Origin: Cloacibacillus sp. An23 | GTDB lineage: Bacteria; Synergistota; Synergistia; Synergistales; Synergistaceae | DNA: 64,000 nt | NCBI RefSeq assembly: GCF_002159945.1 | Contig: NZ_NFJQ01000008.1 | Location: 124,001 to 188,000 of the forward strand | Direction: 5' to 3' | Part shown: in pieces, positions 52,436 through 60,160 of the stretch | Numbering within the stretch: position 1 is the first letter of the stretch | Layout of the letters: every line of letters starts with the position of its first letter | The notes under the pieces: generated by a model | Told to the model about the DNA's origin: nothing | Databases searched by the model: none | What the model saw: only the letters and a program-made list of their open reading frames with translations | Made by a program: the position numbers and the translations under genes

Positions 52436-53794
52436 TTACGCGAGTATCATGTAGGCGATGACGACTCCGACCATCGAGGCCAAGCCTATGACGAGCGTGC
52501 CTATCGTCTGAGTTCTGTATCCGTCCTCCACCTTCATCTCGCCGAAGTTCGTAACGACCCAGAAGTAGGAGTCGTTCGCGTGCGAGACTGTCATTGCGCC
52601 GGCGCCTATCGCTATTACGCAAAGCGCTGAAAGCGTCGGTGTGGCGAGGCCGAGAGCTGGAAGCACAGGGGCGAGCATACCGGCTGTAGTAGTGATAGCG
52701 ACCGTGGATGAGCCCTGAGCCGTCTTGAGGATGGCGGCGAGGATGAACGGGAAGAATATGCCGACCGTCTCAAGCACGTTCGAGTGCTGCATTATGAACG
52801 GAACCATATCGGAAACGCTGATGACCTTTCCGAGGACGCCTCCGGCAGCCGTTACGAAAAGTATCGGGCCGACCACCATAAGCGTCTCGTTAGTCATATT
52901 GTAGAATTCGGAAGTCTTACCGGCCTGTACGAGCAGTATCACGCCGAGCACGACGGCGACGGCGAGGGCTATTATCGGCGTACCGAGGAACGTGATGAAC
53001 GGAATGTCAATCTTAGCCATGGCGCAGGCGGAGGCTACTCCCATCAGAATGATCGGGACGATGATAGGGGCGAACGAAGCGACTGCGCCCGGAAGCTGCC
53101 CGTATTCCTTAAGCAGCTCTTCGTAAGTCTTCACCGGTTCGCTGCCTGACTCTTCAGCGAGTTCGTCCTTCGACTTGACCTTTTTCCCAATGTATTTGGC
53201 GAATATATAGCCCGCAATAAGCGGAGGAATCGACAGAACTACGCCGAGCACGATGACGAGGAGCAGCTCGTCTCCCACGCCGAGAAGGTTCGCCGCGGCT
53301 ATCGGGCCAGGCGTCGGCGGTATGAAGCAGTGGGAGATATAAAGACCCATCGAAAGGGCTACCGTCATAGTTACGCTTGAAACGCCGGTGCGCTTGACGA
53401 GAGCCTTTCTTATCGGGTTCAGTATGACGAATCCGCTGTCGCAGAAGACCGGGATTGAAACTATCCAGCCCATGATTAGGATCGCTAGGTCCGGGTTCTT
53501 CTTGCCGACGAGCTTGACGACGACGTCCGCCATCTTGAGCGCGGCCCCGGTCTTTTCAAGCAGCGACCCGGTGAGGGCTCCGAGTATGATGACGATGCCT
53601 ATGCTCGTAAACGTACCCGAGAACCCTGTCCCGATAGTCCCCGGAATGTCCTTCAGCGGTATTCCTGCGACCAGCGCGAAGAACAGAGAGACCGTCATAA
53701 TGGAAAGGAACGGATGGATCTTGAACTTTGAAATTGCGACGATCATCGCGATGACTGCCACTACAAACATAATAATAAGCGGTATGCCTGTCAT
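52436..53794 (-). CDS. GntP-family permease (gluconate/glycerate-type)
   Basis: A 452-residue inner-membrane protein with about 12 segments. GntP landmarks: FSGTFTSIGIVIILGALTG (residues 58-76), SIPVFCDSGFVILNPIRKAL, HCFIPPTPGPIAAAN near residue 154 and SHANDSYFWVVTNFGEM near the C-terminus. Imports a sugar acid such as gluconate or glycerate by proton symport. The CdaR-type regulator gene just upstream points to a glycerate- or sugar-diacid-related substrate. Confidence 0.93.
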   Translation of the reverse strand: MTGIPLIIMFVVAVIAMIVAISKFKIHPFLSIMTVSLFFALVAGIPLKDIPGTIGTGFSGTFTSIGIVIILGALTGSLLEKTGAALKMADVVVKLVGKKNPDLAILIMGWIVSIPVFCDSGFVILNPIRKALVKRTGVSSVTMTVALSMGLYISHCFIPPTPGPIAAANLLGVGDELLLVIVLGVVLSIPPLIAGYIFAKYIGKKVKSKDELAEESGSEPVKTYEELLKEYGQLPGAVASFAPIIVPIILMGVASACAMAKIDIPFITFLGTPIIALAVAVVLGVILLVQAGKTSEFYNMTNETLMVVGPILFVTAAGGVLGKVISVSDMVPFIMQHSNVLETVGIFFPFILAAILKTAQGSSTVAITTTAGMLAPVLPALGLATPTLSALCVIAIGAGAMTVSHANDSYFWVVTNFGEMKVEDGYRTQTIGTLVIGLASMVGVVIAYMILA

Positions 53795-53849
53795 CTTTGA
53801 ACGACCCCCTATAAAAAAATATTAGTGCCATTGCCGCAGCACGCCGGCT

Positions 53850-53878
53850 ATTGTATCCCCTCGCGAAAAAGTTTACAA
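53850..53878 (-). promoter_or_regulatory. promoter of gntP
   Basis: Minus strand TTGTAA (53873-53878), 17-bp spacer, TACAAT (53850-53855). The palindrome described next lies directly upstream of the -35. Confidence 0.75.
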
Positions 53879-53892
53879 TGTTATATATAACA
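53879..53892. promoter_or_regulatory. 14-bp perfect palindrome at the gntP promoter
   Basis: TGTTATATATAACA abuts the -35 element. The position fits an activator site, probably for the CdaR-type protein encoded next door, but this is inference. Confidence 0.5.
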
Positions 53893-53938
53893 ACTATTAT
53901 GTCTCGTGTTGGTATAAAAAACAGTCAAAATATCTAAA

Positions 53939-55102
53939 TTATAGTATATTGCCTAAATCTCTGTAAAAATGCACTGCGTTATAGTAGAGCGAGCTGTATT
54001 TGATAGAGCGTGGATCGTAGCCGGTACGCTCCGCAAGCTTCTTCAGCCTGTACTGCAGCGTGTTTTTGTGTATGAGAAGGCGTCCGGCGGCCTTCGTCAC
54101 AGAGCCCTCGCAGTCATAGTAGGCCTCGAGCATGGCCGCGTATTCGGCGATCTCATCAGGCGAGCAGCCTCTGAAAATGCGGCGTATAAATTCAAGCTTC
54201 GTCATGTCGGAGAGTTCGCTTTCGAAAATTTCCATATTAAGGCTCTCGTATAGCCGCGGCTGGCGGCTCGGCGAACGCAGGCAGGCGCCGAGCGCTTTTT
54301 CCGCACACGAGAACGCGGCGGGCATCTGGCGCCAGTCGCCGGCCGGAGCGTCTATCCCTACGGCGAGCGTAACCTCCTCCGCCTTCTCAGCGCCGGCCTT
54401 GAGACGCACGGCGACGGACAGCATTTTTTCGTCGGAAGCCGACGGCAGGAGGCAGACTAGATGGTTCTCCGAACGGAACACGAGGCTTCCTTCCTCATGG
54501 CGGAGCAGCGACTCGTGTATCTTCTTCTCCGCGGCGTCCACGGCCCGCTGGAGCCTCGCTGCGTCCGCGCCGCTGTCGCGCGGTATGACCGATACGAGCA
54601 TAAGGCGGCGGGGCGAGGTTATGTCGATGTTGAACTGGAGCCCCTTGTTTATAAGCACGCCGAGCGGCATGCGCGGCGCGCCGTGTATCCACTCGTTGAG
54701 GAAACGCGTCCGCGCGCGCAGCTCCATATCCGTTTCCTCGGAGAGGACGCTTTCGAGAATCAATATCTCGGTCATCTTCTTGACGATGCCGGCATACCGC
54801 CTGACTTTTGCGGGCGGGCCTGATAGCAGCGTGACCGCGGCCGTCTCGCCGCGCACGCTCGCCGGAATGGCGATCCCTTCGAGCGCCCCCTCGAACTCTC
54901 CGTCGTACCTTATCTCAAGTTCCGAAAGGTTCTGCGCCGCGGCGAGCCTCGCGGCGCAGTCGGCCGTACCGGTCCTGCGCGGATCGCCGCTCGCCGCGAC
55001 GCGCCCGTCGGTGTCGGCCACGCTCACAGTGACGCCCTCATCGTCTATAACCCCGCCTATAAGGCGCACGATGTCGGCCGCAAGCTTACCTAAAAAATAC
55101 AT
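53939..55102 (-). CDS. CdaR-family sugar-diacid regulator (PucR-type HTH)
   Basis: A 387-residue regulator. The N-terminal region (ADIVRLIGGVIDDEGVTVSVAD) matches the diacid-recognition domain; the C-terminus has the PucR helix-turn-helix (GSVTKAAGRLLIHKNTLQYRLKKL near residue 338-361, split here). The GntP gene lies downstream on the same strand, separated by a palindrome-bearing promoter. It is therefore the probable activator of gntP. Confidence 0.88.
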   Translation of the reverse strand: MYFLGKLAADIVRLIGGVIDDEGVTVSVADTDGRVAASGDPRRTGTADCAARLAAAQNLSELEIRYDGEFEGALEGIAIPASVRGETAAVTLLSGPPAKVRRYAGIVKKMTEILILESVLSEETDMELRARTRFLNEWIHGAPRMPLGVLINKGLQFNIDITSPRRLMLVSVIPRDSGADAARLQRAVDAAEKKIHESLLRHEEGSLVFRSENHLVCLLPSASDEKMLSVAVRLKAGAEKAEEVTLAVGIDAPAGDWRQMPAAFSCAEKALGACLRSPSRQPRLYESLNMEIFESELSDMTKLEFIRRIFRGCSPDEIAEYAAMLEAYYDCEGSVTKAAGRLLIHKNTLQYRLKKLAERTGYDPRSIKYSSLYYNAVHFYRDLGNIL

Positions 55103-55159
55103 CCCGCGTCACCGAAAATAAGATGTCAAGGCCGGAAAAGCGTTTACGGTGCGGATCTT

Positions 55160-55915
55160 CTAGTCGATGCGGAGATCCTTCGCCGAGCACGGGGTCCTGC
55201 TTGCCGCGGCGTAAAGCACGTGCATGCCGCTCGGCTTCCTCACGAGCTTATAGCCGACGGCGCCGGCCGCGAGCGCCCTGCGCTGACGTTCTATGTCGCG
55301 TATGGGGATCTGCATATGCCAGTGCGTCCACAGCGGGAACTCAGAGCGGAATTCTTTCTTTAGGACGTAGCGCAGATGCCCTCCGTAAATTTCGTTCAGC
55401 GCGACGATGCGGTAATTGCAATTTAGAACGTTCTGCAAGCTGAAAATATTGTGAGGCGACACCGTGGTGAGAATTGCGTCTCGGTGTGACGCGATGAGAT
55501 TCTCCGCGTAATACTGGCTTAGAAACTGCACGTTATTGCCGCGGAACTCCCTATGAACGACGCAGAAGCCGGTGCATGCGGCGTTCTCCGCCTCGCCGGG
55601 CGGCAGCCCCATCCCATTAGCCGTATAGCGAACCCAATCCTCGCCGGTAATGGCGGTTCTTAGCGAAATCAGCCGTCCCTCGTGTTTGATGCCGACGGCG
55701 AGCCCTTCCGGGCCTAAATATCTCTCGATCTCTTCCCTGGAACTTGGAATAAAAATATCCTCGCTGAGTCCGTGCGCCACCTCGTCGTGAATCCTCACGG
55801 CGTCATCGGCTTCCTCTGGCGGAAGCAGCGACATGGTGCAGGGTACGACCGTCATGCTCCCGTCCTGCATATGCCTTCTTACGAAGATATTGACCGTCAT
55901 GTTCGGATATTTCAT
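55160..55915 (-). CDS. GNAT-like N-acetyltransferase, substrate unknown
   Basis: A 251-residue cytoplasmic protein. A GNAT-like core is suggested by GLAVGIKHEGRLISLRTAI followed by the acetyl-CoA-loop-like VVHREFRGNNVQ near residue 145. The start is ATG 55915 with AGGGGGA upstream; the longer frame to 55978 lacks a ribosome site. It may belong with the upstream CdaR-type gene. The assignment is moderate. Confidence 0.5.
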   Translation of the reverse strand: MKYPNMTVNIFVRRHMQDGSMTVVPCTMSLLPPEEADDAVRIHDEVAHGLSEDIFIPSSREEIERYLGPEGLAVGIKHEGRLISLRTAITGEDWVRYTANGMGLPPGEAENAACTGFCVVHREFRGNNVQFLSQYYAENLIASHRDAILTTVSPHNIFSLQNVLNCNYRIVALNEIYGGHLRYVLKKEFRSEFPLWTHWHMQIPIRDIERQRRALAAGAVGYKLVRKPSGMHVLYAAASRTPCSAKDLRID

Positions 55916-56083
55916 CTGGACATTCCCCCTATCCCTGCGAAGGGCTTGATATAAATTCGTCGTAATTGTTTCGTTCAATGCTATTTATTATATCATTATT
56001 ATACTATCTTAAAAAACGTGGAAAAACGTATTACTTGCGCACATTTGCGGCGCCGGAAAGAAAAATAATTTGCGCCTCCGTGA

Positions 56084-56112
56084 TTGCGCAGGCGGCGAAT
56101 TTCTGCTAGACT
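56084..56112 (+). promoter_or_regulatory. promoter of selC
   Basis: TTGCGC (56084-56089), 17-bp spacer, TAGACT (56107-56112), 17 bp before the mature tRNA. Confidence 0.65.
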
Positions 56113-56128
56113 GTACCAGTCGCCGCGC

Positions 56129-56225
56129 GGAGGTGCGTTTCAGCTGGTGCTGGGCCCGGACTTCAAATCCGGTGAGAGTGGTTAGAAGCTGCTCTGGTAG
56201 GTTCGATTCCTACACGCCTCCGCCA
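56129..56225 (+). tRNA. selC: tRNA-Sec(TCA)
   Basis: A 97-nt tRNA with the selenocysteine hallmarks: long acceptor arm (GGAGGTG/CGCCTCC), six-pair D stem (TTCAGC/GCTGGG), anticodon stem CCGGA/TCCGG with loop CTTCAAA (anticodon TCA), long extra arm, T stem GTAGG/CCTAC with TTCGATT loop, and an encoded GCCA end. It implies that the organism makes selenoproteins; selA, selB and selD are not in the window. Confidence 0.97.
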
Positions 56226-56235
56226 AGTCATACCA

Positions 56236-56270
56236 ACGGTTCAGAGCTTTTAGGCTTTGGGCCGTTTTTA
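56236..56270 (+). terminator. terminator of selC
   Basis: A 12-pair stem with three wobble pairs (56236-56247 with 56254-56265), 6-nt loop, then a T run. Confidence 0.85.
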
Positions 56271-56292
56271 TTTTATATATCCCCCAAATTTC

Positions 56293-56311
56293 CGGTAGCA
56301 TCTCGGTAGCA
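56293..56311. repeat. two direct copies of CGGTAGCA next to selC
   Basis: CGGTAGCA at 56293-56300 and 56304-56311, an 11-bp period. Short direct repeats of this kind sit at integrase arm sites, and the location just downstream of a tRNA fits, but no integrase gene is visible. Confidence 0.4.
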
Positions 56312-56517
56312 AAAAATTCATAATGCAGATTCCGCAACAGAATGACCTCTCCAAGTTTTTCATAAAAATAGAACTCCCGAACATCAGCAATATGTCATTC
56401 CTTATCCTATTTTAAAACGAATGCTTGTTTAGCAATCTCTGAATATGCCAACATAACAATGGAAAGAAAACCGGTTCTTGATAGCCGGTAAGAATTCGGT
56501 ACGGAGGATTAGAAGCA

Positions 56518-56744
56518 ATGGGAATACGTAATAAAAAGGAAGCTGCAGAGATGTTCAGTTCGGCGACGGAGAAGGAACGGCTGACCGAGGCGGAGACGGC
56601 GGGATATCTGCCATAGCGCCTATCACACTTCGAAAATGGAGTGAAAGCGAATACGCGGGGCGCGAGGCGGGAACGCCGCCGCCGTGTTTCAAGCGCGGCA
56701 GCAATTACTATTTAGACCATAAAATTCGTGACGTTCTATTGTAA
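56518..56744 (+). pseudogene. excisionase-like HTH_17 protein, frameshifted
   Basis: Frame 1 reads MGIRNKKEAAEMFSS and ERLTEAETAGYL, then hits TAG at 56614. The adjacent frame continues AIAPITLRKWSESEYAG and PPPCFKRGSNYYLDHKIRDVLL to a TAA at 56742. Joined, this is the winged-helix HTH_17/excisionase pattern (LTExExAxYL, TLRKW, PPxxxKxGxxYYxxxD). Restoring one G after ctg at 56610 would rejoin the frames. It is a decayed or frameshifted small DNA-binding gene in a probable remnant element. Confidence 0.6.
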
Positions 56745-56802
56745 ATGGAACATATTCCTTTTGGGGGCGCATTCTTGTGCAGCCGGCTCTACTGCGCAGT
56801 AG

Positions 56803-56970
56803 GACATACAGATTGCTGCATCCGTAAACAAGGAACAAACAATTGAGACTTATCTTGACTATATAACGCCTGCGTTTCAGTCAGTTACTGCTCTTGCCGG
56901 AAACGTGCCGATCCAACATTACATAGGTTATACAAAGCAATTTACTTTTGCGGTAATTATTGGGAAATAA
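56803..56970 (+). pseudogene. coding-like fragment without start
   Basis: An open stretch of 55 codons (DIQIAASVNKEQTIETYLDY, then ITPAFQSVTALAG) ends in TAA. It has no ATG/GTG/TTG near its beginning and no ribosome site. It reads like a remnant of a small gene from the same element, but it may be chance. Confidence 0.3.
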
Positions 56971-57089
56971 AAAAGGCAAAGAGAATTCTTCTGTACTATC
57001 GCGCGATATGATAAGAACATGAATCCTCGTGTCGAAGTATATATTTTCCATAAATGAATGTATGGAGAAAACATAACCCAGATCTACGT

Positions 57090-57212
57090 TCATGCTATTC
57101 TGAAACGTATAAGTGGCGAAAAAGGTGTACCTTTTTCGCCACCCAACATCGCTTTATAAAACGCGCCTAAATACATTAAACAACAGCCAAAAACATCGCT
57201 TGGCTTCTCCAT
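57090..57212 (-). CDS. possible small protein between palindromes
   Basis: A 40-residue frame starting MEKPSDVFGCCLMYLGAFYK. AAGGTG lies 9 nt before the ATG, and TTGACT with a TAATAA-like element lies upstream. It spans one copy of the 28-bp palindrome near its end. It has no recognised family, so it may be noise. Confidence 0.25.
   Translation of the reverse strand: MEKPSDVFGCCLMYLGAFYKAMLGGEKGTPFSPLIRFRIA
57114..57141. repeat. 28-bp palindromic element, copy 1
   Basis: TGGCGAAAAAGGT, two bases, ACCTTTTTCGCCA: perfect 13-bp arms (14 counting the outer G-C). About 180 bp before the helicase start. Confidence 0.85.
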
Positions 57213-57249
57213 ATTATTACAACACCTTCTGTAAAAGTCAATCGTGTAC

Positions 57250-57277
57250 TGGCGAAAAAGGTACGCATTATTCGCCA
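57250..57277. repeat. 28-bp palindromic element, copy 2
   Basis: Begins with the same 13 bases TGGCGAAAAAGGT as copy 1 and ends with the same TTCGCCA. The length is identical (28 bp) but the centre is diverged, leaving 7-bp outer arms. It lies about 45 bp before the helicase start, where it could act on its promoter or leader. Confidence 0.8.
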
Positions 57278-57320
57278 CTTCGGGCGAGAGGGTACGTGAC
57301 GATACGGAGGTGAGGCTGCG

Positions 57321-59888
57321 ATGATAGATCTGTTCGAACACAATCAAACAGCATACGACAAAGCAGTCTCCATGCTCGCCGAACGCGGCAAAGCCGCAGT
57401 TGTGCACCCCACCGGCACCGGTAAATCCTTCATCGCCTTCAAGCTCGCGGAGGACAATCCATCGTCGCGCATACTCTGGCTCTCGCCGAGCGAATATATC
57501 TTTCGCACGCAGCTGGAGAACATTAAATCCGTCTGCGGCTATGAACCTTGCAACGTCGAATTCCGCACCTACGCCAAGCTCATGCAGTTTGATATGGAAG
57601 CAATCGACGAACTCAAGCCGTCGTACATAATCCTGGACGAATTCCACCGCGTAGGAGCCGAGATGTGGGGCAAAGGCGTTGAGAGATTATTCGACGCCTA
57701 TCCAAACGTCCCCGTGCTTGGTCTCTCTGCTACAAGCATCCGCTACTTGGACAACCGCCGCGACATGGCCGACGAACTCTTCGACAGCAATGTCGCTTCC
57801 GAAATGACATTAGGCGAAGCCGTAGTCAGAGGCATACTAACGCCTCCCGAATACGTACTCTCTATCTACTCCTGCTCGAAGGACATAGAAAAATACCAGA
57901 GCCGCATCCGCAGGGCTAAGACAAAGGCAACCAGAGACGAAGCCCAGAAAAAGCTCGACGCACTCCGCCGTTCTTTAGAAAACGCGGAAGGCTTGGATGC
58001 GGTATTTGCCAAACATATAAAAGATAAACAAGGCAAATACATAGTCTTCTGCTCAAACGTAGAACACCTGCGCGAAACGGAGACGCATATCCACGAATGG
58101 TTCAAAGGAGTAGACAGTACTCCAGTAATCTACAAAGCCTACTCCGAAGACGCGGAATCATCAAAGGCATTTGACTCATTTAGGCAAGACGATACGGACC
58201 ACTTAAAGCTATTGCTCTGTATCGACATGCTCAACGAAGGCATCCACGTAGACGGAGTATCGGGCGTAATACTCCTGCGTCCTACGGTATCTCCAATAGT
58301 CTATAAACAGCAGATAGGCAGAGCTTTATCCTCCGGTAAAAGCGGTAAAGATAAAAGTAAAGTACCCGTAATAATCGATATAGTAAACAACATAGAAAAC
58401 TTGTACTCCATCTCAGCAGTACAGGAAGAGATGAACACAGCCATAAACTACTACAGAGGCACGGGACAGGAAGATAAAATAGTCAACGAGACATTCACCA
58501 TAACAGATGAAACTAGGGACAGCAGGCAGCTCTTCTGCGAACTCGAAGAGACGTTATCCGCCAGCTGGGACTCCATGTATAAACTGGCAAAAGCCTACTA
58601 CGAAAAGCACCACAACCTCGACATAGAAAGACGCTACGTAACCCCCGAAGGCTACGCCCTAGGCTCGTGGCTCAACACACAAAAACTGGTCAAAGCCGGA
58701 AAGATACACGGCGTACTCACGGAAGAAAGAATCCAGAAGCTGAACGCCATAGGAATGGACTGGCATAGCAAATACGACAAAGCGTGGGAAAAGTACTACG
58801 GCGCCTTATGCAAATACAAGTATGACAACGGCAACATCGATATAAATGCAAGGTATGTTACGCCTGACGGTATAGAACTCGGCGCATGGATATCGAACCT
58901 CCGCACCGCGAAAAACAACCTCCGCAGGGGCTATTATCTCACCGACGAGCGTATAACCATGCTCAATAAACTCGGCATGATCTGGGACAAGATAGACTTC
59001 CGGTGGGAAAAATACTACCAGGCCTGCGTCGAATACTACGAAAAACACAGGAACATCGACATCCCCGCCGGCTACACAACCGCTGAAGGGCTTCGTGTAG
59101 GCGCGTGGATCAGAAGAATACGCAAAGCCAGAGACGGAAGACTAAAAAACACGACGTCTCTCACACAAGAGCAGATACAGCGTCTTGATGCAATAGGCAT
59201 GAACTGGCAGGACGCTTTTACCCGGCGCTGGGAATACGGTTACAGCAAAGCAAAGGAATACTACGCTGAATACGGCAATCTTGACGTACCGACCATGTAT
59301 GTAACCGAAGATGGTTTCCCGCTAGGCAAATGGCTCAAGGGACATGTGCAGCCGGCCGACAAAACCGGAAGATCGTCTACCAAGCTTACGCCCGAACGTA
59401 AAGCAAAGCTTGATACTCTCGGCTTCAAATGGGAACAAGAAGACTCGTGGAGCAGACGCATCGCCGCGTGCAGAGAATACAAAGCCGAACACGGCGACCT
59501 CAACGTCCCGCAGCACTACGTGACGACCGACGGAATATGGCTAGGCAAATGGCTCTACGAATGCAGAAGGGCCTACCGCGGCGAATCTAATAACATAGTT
59601 AAAGTACTTACCCAAGACCAGATTCGCCAGCTTGAAACCCTTGGTATGGACTGGCGTACGCCCGCTGAAAAGGCATGGGAAGAAAAATATAAAGCAGCAA
59701 CGGAAATGCTCATAAAGATGAAGCAAATAAACGATACGGCATCTTTAAAAGCGGAGTTTCCCCCAAGCCACAGCTTACGCCAGTGGCTCGTGAGACAGCG
59801 TTTTCTTATAAGACATGGGAAATTGTCACAGCAACAGGTATCAAAAATAGACATCTTAAATAAACAATATAGCTGTATTGTGAGATAA
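57321..59888 (+). CDS. superfamily 2 helicase with five to six tandem helicase-associated (HA) repeats
   Basis: An 855-residue protein. The N-terminal DEAD/DEAH-like core has Walker A HPTGTGKS near residue 29, DEFH near 105, SAT near 135, and the arginine finger QQIGRAL near residue 330. From about residue 413 come five HA repeats of about 70 residues, each beginning with W and Y-rich helix and ending IGMDW or LGFKW, then a degenerate sixth. HA domains are thought to bind nucleic acid. It sits alone after an element scar, with no recognised partner genes such as a nuclease or methylase. Strong GGAGGTGAGG site. Confidence 0.9.
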   Translation: MIDLFEHNQTAYDKAVSMLAERGKAAVVHPTGTGKSFIAFKLAEDNPSSRILWLSPSEYIFRTQLENIKSVCGYEPCNVEFRTYAKLMQFDMEAIDELKPSYIILDEFHRVGAEMWGKGVERLFDAYPNVPVLGLSATSIRYLDNRRDMADELFDSNVASEMTLGEAVVRGILTPPEYVLSIYSCSKDIEKYQSRIRRAKTKATRDEAQKKLDALRRSLENAEGLDAVFAKHIKDKQGKYIVFCSNVEHLRETETHIHEWFKGVDSTPVIYKAYSEDAESSKAFDSFRQDDTDHLKLLLCIDMLNEGIHVDGVSGVILLRPTVSPIVYKQQIGRALSSGKSGKDKSKVPVIIDIVNNIENLYSISAVQEEMNTAINYYRGTGQEDKIVNETFTITDETRDSRQLFCELEETLSASWDSMYKLAKAYYEKHHNLDIERRYVTPEGYALGSWLNTQKLVKAGKIHGVLTEERIQKLNAIGMDWHSKYDKAWEKYYGALCKYKYDNGNIDINARYVTPDGIELGAWISNLRTAKNNLRRGYYLTDERITMLNKLGMIWDKIDFRWEKYYQACVEYYEKHRNIDIPAGYTTAEGLRVGAWIRRIRKARDGRLKNTTSLTQEQIQRLDAIGMNWQDAFTRRWEYGYSKAKEYYAEYGNLDVPTMYVTEDGFPLGKWLKGHVQPADKTGRSSTKLTPERKAKLDTLGFKWEQEDSWSRRIAACREYKAEHGDLNVPQHYVTTDGIWLGKWLYECRRAYRGESNNIVKVLTQDQIRQLETLGMDWRTPAEKAWEEKYKAATEMLIKMKQINDTASLKAEFPPSHSLRQWLVRQRFLIRHGKLSQQQVSKIDILNKQYSCIVR

Positions 59889-60012
59889 AAAATATGCATA
59901 ACTATCAATATAAATTAAATAAATATTCTAACTATTTGAAGTTACAGCAATGTCCGCAGTTTCTTATTTTTTTGAGTGGCAATACATCGGCGTTACTCCC
60001 CTTATCGGTTAG
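59889..60012. other. short AT-rich spacer
   Basis: No recognised gene or terminator between the helicase stop and the HA-like remnant. Confidence 0.4.
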
Positions 60013-60153
60013 GGAAAACTTTCAAGCGAACAGGTAAGCAAACTAAGCGCGCTGAACGCCATAGGCGCGAACATGAATACATATAAAACGAGACTTGATA
60101 GAAGAAATGTACGACAGATAGCAAACGGAACCAGACCGTTACAGGAGACATGA
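60013..60153 (+). pseudogene. remnant of a helicase-associated repeat
   Basis: Forty-six codons from GKLSSEQVSKLSALNAIG to a TGA at 60151. This strongly resembles the helicase C-terminus (GKLSQQQVSKIDILNKQ) and the repeat ending. It is in a different frame from the helicase gene and follows a stop codon directly. It looks like a leftover of a duplicated or recombined HA repeat. Confidence 0.55.
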
Positions 60154-60160
60154 AGCAAAG

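Noticed and set aside
56881-57093. 70-codon minus-strand open frame near the palindromes
   Set aside because: No ribosome site and no recognisable family; AT-rich sequence gives such frames by chance.
57213-57647. N-terminal part of the 185-codon minus-strand frame opposite the helicase start
   Set aside because: Most of it is antisense to the helicase core; only the last 40 codons, outside the gene, were kept as a low-confidence small frame.
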